Origin: SHZI01 sp964407855
Lineage (GTDB): Bacteria; Pseudomonadota; Gammaproteobacteria; Steroidobacterales; GCA-2729495
NCBI GenBank assembly: GCA_964407855.1
Contig: CAYOXI010000056.1
Coordinates: forward strand, 1-14,811
Length of the DNA: 14,811 nucleotides
Direction of reading: 5' to 3'
Shown one piece after another: positions 9,376 to 14,811 of this stretch. The stretch's first letter is position 1; each line of letters opens with the position of its first letter. The notes below the pieces were generated by a model. The model ran no database searches, was not told where the DNA came from, and saw nothing but the letters and a program-made list of their open reading frames with translations. A program made the translations under genes and the position numbers.

Positions 9376-10166
9376 TCACCCGGCTGAGGTGCCTTGCCCG
9401 GACAGCGGTGAGCGAGACCTGGCAGGTGAGCGTCGGTGGCGAGCTGGCCGTGTTACGGCAGGACCTCCCCGGTGCAGCCCGGCTCGGCCTGGATCGCGCG
9501 GGCGAACTTGCGGTGCTGCGTGCCGCGTATCGCGAGGGACTCGGGCCTGCGGTGCTGGATGCGGATCCGGACACAGGGCTGCTGCTCACCACCTGGCTCC
9601 CCGGTGAGCCCTGCACGGCGGCCGGGCTCCGGAATCCTGCGCAGCTGGCGGCGGCCGGCAGCCTGCTGCGGCGTCTGCATGCCGTGCCCTGGAACGGGCC
9701 GGCGCTCGATCTGGCTGCCGCCATCGAGCGCTACGGCCGGCTCGGCAGGGCGGACACAAGGGCGCTGGTCGCGGAAGCCTCGGCACTGCTGGCCGCGGCC
9801 CCCGTGATCAGCCCCACGAATGAAGCCCTGTGCCTTTGCCACAACGACCCGTCACCGGGAAACCTGATCCTCGCGGCCGACCCGGGCCCGCCCCAACTCA
9901 GACTCGTGGACTGGGAATACGCGGCCCGCCACGTGCCGTGGTTCGACCTGGTGGTACTGGCTAGCGAGGCCGGGATGGGGACTGCTGACGGCGCCGCATC
10001 TGATTTGCGCGTGGCCCTGCTGGCGGCCTATCTCGGTCGTCCGCCCGGCGACCAGGAGTGCCGGACGCTGCGCGACTGGACGGACTTCTATGCCAGAGTG
10101 GCAGCGCTGTGGCATCTGGCGGTCGCGAGCCTGGCTACCGCCGGGCCTGATCCCGATCCCATGTAG
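9366..10166 (+). CDS. Thiamine kinase-like phosphotransferase (APH/choline kinase fold)
   Basis: About 266 residues. The catalytic motif LCHNDPSPGNLI (157-168; Asp161 as base, Asn166 for Mg) and LVDWEYA (180-186; Asp182 for Mg) are those of the aminoglycoside/choline/ThiK kinase fold. As the last gene of a TPP-riboswitch operon next to PnuT, it most likely phosphorylates imported thiamine to thiamine phosphate, trapping it in the cytoplasm. The start is uncertain: GTG 9366 has GGAG 9 nt upstream, GTG 9372 forms a GTGA overlap with the pnuT stop, and GTG 9336 gives the longest product. All overlap pnuT. The N-terminal nucleotide-binding lobe is short (RTAVSETWQVSVGGELAVLRQDLP). Choline or ethanolamine kinase activity cannot be excluded from sequence. 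Confidence 0.85.
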   Translation: MQVITRLRCLARTAVSETWQVSVGGELAVLRQDLPGAARLGLDRAGELAVLRAAYREGLGPAVLDADPDTGLLLTTWLPGEPCTAAGLRNPAQLAAAGSLLRRLHAVPWNGPALDLAAAIERYGRLGRADTRALVAEASALLAAAPVISPTNEALCLCHNDPSPGNLILAADPGPPQLRLVDWEYAARHVPWFDLVVLASEAGMGTADGAASDLRVALLAAYLGRPPGDQECRTLRDWTDFYARVAALWHLAVASLATAGPDPDPM

Positions 10167-10353
10167 GGGCGATAATCGGAATAGGTTCAGCTACTTGAGG
10201 GATTTTTCTAAAGTGGCAGTCCGCTCACGGCCCGAAGGCCACGGGAGCACCCGGAAACGGACCGCCGGCGTGCCACAAAAACTTCACAGGATTATGGAAG
10301 ATTGCCGTTGTGTATCTGCCTGATCGGCCTTAAGGTTACATCCAAGCAAGAAA

Positions 10354-10376
10354 GCAAGGCCGGCTAACCGGCCTGC
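10354..10376 (+). promoter_or_regulatory. GC-rich hairpin in leader of the PEP-CTERM protein gene
   Basis: AGGCCGG (10357-10363) and CCGGCCT (10368-10374) form a 7-bp stem with a CTAA loop; a further GC/GC pair extends it past one bulged A. It lies 34 nt before the ATG at 10411 with no U-tract, so it is not a typical terminator. It could be an operator, a transcript-stabilising stem or a remnant terminator for the thiamine operon. The rest of 10167-10410 is more AT-rich than its neighbours and shows no gene and no convincing promoter. Confidence 0.45.
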
Positions 10377-10410
10377 AGAACGACTACAGAGCGAGTACAG
10401 AGGGAATGCC

Positions 10411-11166
10411 ATGCTGACGCTTGAAACCGGTTCCGGCCTGCGCGGAAAAATTGTTGCGGCGTTGGCGATTGGCCTGTTTGCCACGACTTCGGCCCAGGCG
10501 GCATCCATCTCCTACTACCTGAACCAGTCCGACGAGCTGCCGGACGGCATCAACTACCTCCAGGTCACCATCTCGGATGGTGCCAATGGCGGCATCGACT
10601 TTGTGGTCGAAGTGCTGCAGCCCCTGCTGGATCTGGCCGGTGGCCCGAAATTCGGCATCACCCAGTTTGCGTTCAACGCGGTGGAGGGCATCTCGGTGCG
10701 CCCCTCCAACCTGCTGGTCCCGATTTCTCCCCGGTGGAACGCCACCTTCAACAACCAGACCATGGCCGGCTTCGGCAAGTACGACGTACGCCTGAACCAG
10801 AGCAACCGGAAGAACAAGGGCAAGGGCAGGGGCAGCGACACTGGTGGCATTACCACCTTCGAGTTCTCGATTGTCGGCATCGATTTCGACACCATCGCGA
10901 GCTACGTTGACCTGGCCCGACTGGCCTACGAAGGCCCCAGCTTCTTCTCCGCCCGGGTCTCCGGCCTCGATATCGGTTGTGCCAACCCGTCCTCCGCCAG
11001 GCGGACCAACAAGGGTGGCGGCAGCTCTGCCCAGGGCTGCGAGATCACCGAGGCCTACTTCGGCGGCGTTGCCGCCGTGCCGGCCCCGCCCGCCGTCTGG
11101 CTGCTGGGCACCGCCCTGGTTGCCCTCGGCGCCCGCCGCCTGAAGAAGGCCCGCGCCGCCACCTGA
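10411..11166 (+). CDS. Secreted protein with VPxPxxxWL-type PEP-CTERM sorting signal
   Basis: 251 residues from ATG 10411 with GAGGG at 10400-10404. An N-terminal signal peptide (about 1-30, ending TTSAQA) directs Sec export. The C-terminal tail at 223-251 has the tripartite PEP-CTERM form: the VPAPPA motif, the hydrophobic helix VWLLGTALVALGA, then a basic cluster RRLKKAR. This variant is the VPLPA-type tail that pairs with XrtD, agreeing with the fused exosortase at the start of the window. The mature 190-residue body has no domain I recognise; it carries a basic NRKNKGKGRG stretch (131-140) and two late cysteines. Such proteins are thought to be cleaved by exosortase and released or attached at the cell surface with EPS. 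It is a single-gene unit between a hairpin leader and a strong terminator. Confidence 0.9.
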   Translation: MLTLETGSGLRGKIVAALAIGLFATTSAQAASISYYLNQSDELPDGINYLQVTISDGANGGIDFVVEVLQPLLDLAGGPKFGITQFAFNAVEGISVRPSNLLVPISPRWNATFNNQTMAGFGKYDVRLNQSNRKNKGKGRGSDTGGITTFEFSIVGIDFDTIASYVDLARLAYEGPSFFSARVSGLDIGCANPSSARRTNKGGGSSAQGCEITEAYFGGVAAVPAPPAVWLLGTALVALGARRLKKARAAT

Positions 11167-11195
11167 GCCGCTCGGCCACCAGACTATGTTCACCA

Positions 11196-11223
11196 GCGGG
11201 CCCTTCGGGGCCCGCTTCGTTTT
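11196..11223 (+). terminator. Rho-independent terminator with UUCG tetraloop
   Basis: GCGGGCCC (11196-11203) pairs perfectly with GGGCCCGC (11208-11215) around a TTCG loop, followed by TTCGTTTT (11216-11223). It sits 29 bp after the PEP-CTERM protein stop and separates it from the chain-length/kinase genes. From here to 11426 I see no gene; that stretch must hold the promoter of the next operon, but no clear promoter hexamers are visible. Confidence 0.93.
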
Positions 11224-11426
11224 GCCAGCCTTTTCGGCGAACCAATGAAACCTTGGTAATCTTCTGCCCGGTCGGCAGGCCGGTGATAGACTTCCGATTC
11301 AACGGTCTAGCCAACTTTTCTGGATGAAAACTTCGCCTCCGATCACAGTCATCCCCGATCCGGCGCCGTACCATTCCCCCCTGCAGCTGGACGCCGGCAT
11401 AACAACTCACCAACAGAGCCGAAACC

Positions 11427-13181
11427 ATGGCCTTTGAGATTGCTGTCCCCGAGGACGACAACCGGACCTTTTCCGATTACCTGGACGCGCTGAAGCGGAG
11501 GCGCAAGCCTGCGCTGATCCTCGCGCTGTCACTGCTGGTGGCCGGCGGGCTGGGCATCTTCTTCTGGCCCAACTCCTACACCTCCACCGCGGTGATCCTC
11601 ATCGAGGACCCGGAGATTCCACCCGGCCTGGTGCCGAGCACGGTAACCACCTTCGCCTCCCGCCAGATCCAGTACATCAACCAGCGGGTGATGACCCGGA
11701 CCAACCTCGCCAGCATCATCGAGAAGTTCGACCTCTACACGGAGGAGCGCAAGTACCTGCCCACCCTGCTGCTGGTGGCCGACGTCGAGCAGGACATGAA
11801 GATCGATGTCATCGACGTGCAGCAGCCGAGCGCCACCGGCCAGCAGATGACCAGCACCATCGCCTTCCGCCTCGGTTTCGAGCACACCAATCCCCAGACC
11901 GCGCGGCAGGTGGCCAACGAGCTGGTCTCGCTGTATCTCGCCGAGAATGTCCGATCGCGCACCGAGCAGACCGCCCAGACCAGCCAGTTCATGCAGGAAG
12001 AGGTGGACCGCCTGGATACGGAAGTGAAGGAGGTCGAGGCCCAGATCGCGGCGATCAAGCAGGCCAACGAAGGCAGCCTGCCGGAGCTGATGACCTTCAA
12101 CATGCAGATCATGCAGTCGCTGACCAATGACCTGCAGGAGGTGGACCGGCAGCTGCAGTCGGTGCGCGAAAACAAGATCATGATGGATGCGGAGCTCTCC
12201 AAGCTGAGCCCCATCGGCACCTCGGTGCTGCCGGATGGCCGCTCGGTATCGGCCCCGGAGGACCAGCTGAAGGCCCTGCAGACGCAGCTCGCGATGATGG
12301 AAGGCCGCTACAGCCCGGATCACCCCGACGTGGTGCGCACCCGCCGGGATCTCGAGGCCGTGCAGCTGCAGCTCGGTGCCAACGTGGATCTCACCGACAA
12401 CAGCGCCCTGTTGCAGGATGCCCGTACCGAACTCGCCAAGGCCCGGGAACGCTACGCCCCTGGCCACCCGGAGGTGCAGAGCCTGGAACGCCAGGTGGCC
12501 ACCCTTGAAGGCAGGGCAGCCGCGCCGATGAACCGCAACACGGGCAGCCTCCGGGCCGACAACCCCGTTTACGTGCAGTTCCGCGCCCAGCGGGACATGC
12601 TGGAATCCCAGGAGCGCGCCCTGATCAGCCAGCAGGGCGAGATCCGCGCCCGACGCAACCAGATCGAGGGCAACACGCTGCGCAGCAGTGGCGTGGAGAA
12701 GGACCTGAGCGCGCTGTACCGGCGCCTGCAAAGTGCCAACCTGAGCTACCAGGCCGCCCGCGACAAGGCCTTCGTCTCGAAGATGGGCCAGGCGCTGGAA
12801 ACCCAGAGCAAGGGTGAGCGCTTCTCGCTGGTTGAGCCGCCCGACCTGCCGCTGCTGCCCTCCAGCCCGAACCGGCCGGTGCTGCTGGCGCTGCTGATCC
12901 TGCTGGTACTGGCCGCAGGCCTCGGCTGGCCCCAGGTAGCCGAGAGCATGGATGCCGCCATCAACAGCCCGCGGGCCGTGGAGGCCGTGCAGGGCGCACC
13001 GCCGATTGCCGAGATTCCCCGCATCGACACCGCGGAGGACCGCGTCCACGACCGAAATATCAGGGTGGGCGCGCTGCTGGTGGCCCCGGCGGTGGTCGCA
13101 GTGGTGCTGATCCTCGTCCACTTCCTCTGGATACCCATCGACGTGCTCTGGTACGTCGGTCTCCGCAAGCTGGGAATGTAA
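11427..13181 (+). CDS. Polysaccharide chain-length determinant / co-polymerase (Wzz/GNVR type)
   Basis: 584 residues. A membrane helix at about 29-47 is followed by a large periplasmic region with coiled-coil segments (about 185-345, including EEVDRLDTEVKEVEAQIAAIKQ) and the family end GERFSLVEPPDLPLLPSSPNRP, leading into a second helix at about 484-502. The short cytoplasmic stretch GAPPIAEIPRI resembles the region after TM2 in Wzc/EpsF-type proteins. A third hydrophobic helix (about 547-569) and a short tail follow. Proteins of this type set EPS chain length and activate a partner BY-kinase, encoded 3 bp downstream. The start ATG 11427 has a poor Shine-Dalgarno, but the N-terminus matches family form (SDYLDALKRRRKPAL before TM1). 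Confidence 0.9.
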   Translation: MAFEIAVPEDDNRTFSDYLDALKRRRKPALILALSLLVAGGLGIFFWPNSYTSTAVILIEDPEIPPGLVPSTVTTFASRQIQYINQRVMTRTNLASIIEKFDLYTEERKYLPTLLLVADVEQDMKIDVIDVQQPSATGQQMTSTIAFRLGFEHTNPQTARQVANELVSLYLAENVRSRTEQTAQTSQFMQEEVDRLDTEVKEVEAQIAAIKQANEGSLPELMTFNMQIMQSLTNDLQEVDRQLQSVRENKIMMDAELSKLSPIGTSVLPDGRSVSAPEDQLKALQTQLAMMEGRYSPDHPDVVRTRRDLEAVQLQLGANVDLTDNSALLQDARTELAKARERYAPGHPEVQSLERQVATLEGRAAAPMNRNTGSLRADNPVYVQFRAQRDMLESQERALISQQGEIRARRNQIEGNTLRSSGVEKDLSALYRRLQSANLSYQAARDKAFVSKMGQALETQSKGERFSLVEPPDLPLLPSSPNRPVLLALLILLVLAAGLGWPQVAESMDAAINSPRAVEAVQGAPPIAEIPRIDTAEDRVHDRNIRVGALLVAPAVVAVVLILVHFLWIPIDVLWYVGLRKLGM

Positions 13182-13184
13182 GCC

Positions 13185-14033
13185 ATGGAACGTATACGCA
13201 AGGCCCTCGAGCGGGCTGGGCAGGACCGACTGCTCTCCAGCACGGGCACGTTCCGCGCGGAGATCCCGCAGCCCGGCGCGGATCTCTCCACCGGCGTGCG
13301 CTACACCCAGACCCGGATGATCGAGGTGAGCGACCAGACGCTGCTCGACAACCGCATCATTGCCGCGCTACCGGAGCACAAATTCAAGGACAGCTACCGG
13401 ATGCTGCGCACCCGGGTGCTGCAGACCATGCGCAACAACGGCTGGACCACGCTGGCTGTGACCGGCCCCGCCAGCGGCTGCGGCAAGACGCTCACTGCCA
13501 TCAACCTGGCCGTGAGTCTCGCCATGGAGGTCACCAACACCGTGCTGCTGGTCGATGCCGACCTGCGCAAACCCACGATCCACAAGTACTTCGGCTTCGA
13601 GCCCGAGTTCGGCCTCAGCGACTACCTCACCTCCGACATCGGCCTCCACGAGGTGCTGGTGGCGCCGGGCATCGAGCGCCTGGTGCTGCTGCCCGGCCGC
13701 AGCGCGGTGCCGAATTCCGCCGAGATGCTGCGCTCACCGCGCAACATCGCGCTGGTGAACGAGCTGAAGACCCGCTACGCCGACCGCCTTATCGTGTTTG
13801 ACCTGCCGCCGATCCTGGCGGCTGACGATGCGCTGGCCTTCTCGCCCTATGTGGACTGCATGCTGATGGTGGCCGAGAGCGGCACCACGCGTAAGGACGA
13901 CCTGCAGCAGGCCTACGAGATCCTGAAGAACGTGCCGCTGGTGGGGACCGTGCTGAACAAGTCGGAGTCGCCCACCACCGGTTACGGCTACGGGGGAGCG
14001 TTCAAGAAGAAGCGCTTCTTCGGCGGCAGCTAG
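13185..14033 (+). CDS. BY-kinase / CpsD-CapB type tyrosine autokinase of the EPS locus
   Basis: 282 residues, cytoplasmic, beginning 3 bp after the chain-length gene, so the two are translated as a pair. It has the bacterial tyrosine kinase P-loop fold: Walker A GPASGCGKT (94-102, Lys101), Walker A' LLVDADLRKP (121-130) and Walker B LIVFDLPP (202-209). The N-terminal MERIRKALERA helix is typical of PEP-CTERM-associated autokinases. The FKDSYRMLRTRV helix precedes the P-loop as in CpsD/EpsG proteins. The C-terminal tail is short and basic with only two tyrosines (Tyr267, Tyr269), rather than the usual tyrosine cluster. It would cycle phosphorylation with its membrane partner to control polymer length and export. 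Confidence 0.92.
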   Translation: MERIRKALERAGQDRLLSSTGTFRAEIPQPGADLSTGVRYTQTRMIEVSDQTLLDNRIIAALPEHKFKDSYRMLRTRVLQTMRNNGWTTLAVTGPASGCGKTLTAINLAVSLAMEVTNTVLLVDADLRKPTIHKYFGFEPEFGLSDYLTSDIGLHEVLVAPGIERLVLLPGRSAVPNSAEMLRSPRNIALVNELKTRYADRLIVFDLPPILAADDALAFSPYVDCMLMVAESGTTRKDDLQQAYEILKNVPLVGTVLNKSESPTTGYGYGGAFKKKRFFGGS

Positions 14034-14038
14034 CCGCG

Positions 14039-14811
14039 ATGTACGAGGCCTTCTATGGCATGCGGGAGCGGCCTTTCGCCCTGCTGCCCGATGCCTCCTT
14101 TCTCTATCTCTCCAAGGGCCACAGCACGGCCCTCACCCTGCTCCGCTACAGCGTTCTGAACCGCCAGGGCTTTACCGTGGTGAGCGGGGAGGTGGGTGGT
14201 GGCAAGACCACACTGATCAACCGGCTGCTCGACGAGATGGGCAGCAGCGTGACGGTGGGGCTGATCAACTTCACCACGCGCAGCTTCGGCGAGATGGGCG
14301 AGTGGATCATGATGGCCTACGGCCTGCCCTACAAAGGCAAGGGCAAGGTCGAGCTCTACGACGACTTCGTGCAGTTCATGATCCGGGAGTACGCGGCCGG
14401 CCGGCCGGTGGTGCTGATCGTGGACGAGGCGCAGAACCTGGGTATCCGCGGCCTGGAAGAGATCCGCATGCTCTCCAACGTGAATTCCCAGAAGGAATAC
14501 CTGCTCCACGTGATCCTGGTGGGCCAGCCGGAACTGCGCAGCCTGATGCAGGCGCCACAGCTTCGTCAGCTGACGCAACGGGTGTCGGTGGCCTTTCACC
14601 TGAAGCGGCTCAGCGATGACGAGGTGCGCGAGTACATCCTGCACCGGGTGACGCTGGTCGGCGCGTCGCCGGAGCTGTTTGATGAGCAGGCGATTCGCCT
14701 GATCGCGGCCGCCAGTGAAGGCATTCCCCGGCTGATCAATACCTTCTGCGACCTGGCCCTGGTGTACGGGTTTTCGGACGAGAAAACGGTGATCGGCGCG
14801 CGGGAGGTGCG
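14039..14811 (+). CDS. ExeA/GspA-like AAA+ ATPase, PEP-CTERM system associated; 3' end outside window
   Basis: The frame is open from ATG 14039 to the window end (257 codons visible), 5 bp after the kinase stop. The start MYEAFYGMRERPFALLPDASFLYLSKGHSTAL is characteristic of the ExeA/GspA AAA family. Walker A is GEVGGGKTT (50-58, Lys56), Walker B VVLIVDEAQN (124-133), and VGQPEL (161-166) is the sensor region, followed by RLINTFCDLALVYG of the lid. In exosortase/EPS loci an ATPase of this type regularly follows the chain-length and autokinase genes; its exact role is unknown, presumably powering or timing assembly or export at the inner membrane. No Shine-Dalgarno is evident, which suggests coupling to the kinase gene. 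Confidence 0.92.
   Translation, partial: MYEAFYGMRERPFALLPDASFLYLSKGHSTALTLLRYSVLNRQGFTVVSGEVGGGKTTLINRLLDEMGSSVTVGLINFTTRSFGEMGEWIMMAYGLPYKGKGKVELYDDFVQFMIREYAAGRPVVLIVDEAQNLGIRGLEEIRMLSNVNSQKEYLLHVILVGQPELRSLMQAPQLRQLTQRVSVAFHLKRLSDDEVREYILHRVTLVGASPELFDEQAIRLIAAASEGIPRLINTFCDLALVYGFSDEKTVIGAREV

Noticed and set aside
10171..10176. GATAAT as a -10 box just after the kinase gene
   Set aside because: The expected -35 position holds TGATCC, and the start of the next gene is over 230 bp away.
10167..10410. Possible c-di-GMP (GEMM) riboswitch before the sorting-signal gene, as seen before some surface-protein genes
   Set aside because: None of the conserved GEMM core segments can be found; only simple GC-rich hairpins are present.
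11250..11270. Possible sigma-54 promoter upstream of the chain-length gene (TGG...TGC)
   Set aside because: The spacing between GG and GC is one base short of -24/-12 and the flanks do not match. Other GG/GC pairs in 10167-10410 and 11224-11426 also fail.
11529..13121. 530-codon open frame on the minus strand opposite the chain-length gene
   Set aside because: His/Leu/Gln/Gly-rich product typical of a shadow frame; the plus strand has convincing membrane and family motifs.

Overview
The window reads as a high-GC proteobacterial chromosome, probably a gammaproteobacterium. This is inferred from the exosortase/EPS gene set, the TonB receptor and the lipoprotein and signal peptide style; no rRNA or tRNA is present to confirm it. 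Almost all of it is coding. A run of exactly 100 N (2558-2657) is an assembly gap inside one gene. Both window ends cut genes.

Region 1 (1-3911, + strand) belongs to an exosortase / exopolysaccharide (EPS) locus. It holds the C-terminal part of a fused exosortase-EpsI protein (probably the VPLPA-CTERM-type XrtD), a non-hydrolysing UDP-GlcNAc 2-epimerase (WecB), and a long TPR outer-membrane lipoprotein resembling PrsT.

Region 2 (3939-6108) holds a class III (CaiB/BaiF) CoA-transferase on + and a convergent amidohydrolase_2-family protein on -. The latter lacks the usual HxH metal motif. A near-perfect 26-bp inverted repeat lies between their 3' ends.

Region 3 (6198-10166, + strand) is a compact thiamine salvage operon. 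A TPP riboswitch leads into a TonB-dependent outer-membrane receptor, an 87-aa single-domain YkoF-like thiamine/HMP-binding protein, a PnuC-family inner-membrane transporter (PnuT by context) and an aminoglycoside/choline/thiamine-kinase-fold kinase. The last three genes overlap at their ends. Together they would take thiamine across both membranes and trap it by phosphorylation, switched off when TPP is abundant.

Region 4 (10411-14811, + strand) returns to the exosortase/EPS theme. A secreted protein with a VPxPxxxWLxG-type C-terminal sorting signal, a candidate substrate of the region 1 exosortase, ends at a strong UUCG-loop terminator. After it comes a tight three-gene set: a Wzz/GNVR-type chain-length protein, a BY-kinase-type ATPase, and an ExeA/GspA-like AAA+ ATPase of the PEP-CTERM-associated type, cut by the window end. 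So the thiamine operon and the CoA-transferase/amidohydrolase pair sit between two halves of one surface-polysaccharide and protein-sorting locus.
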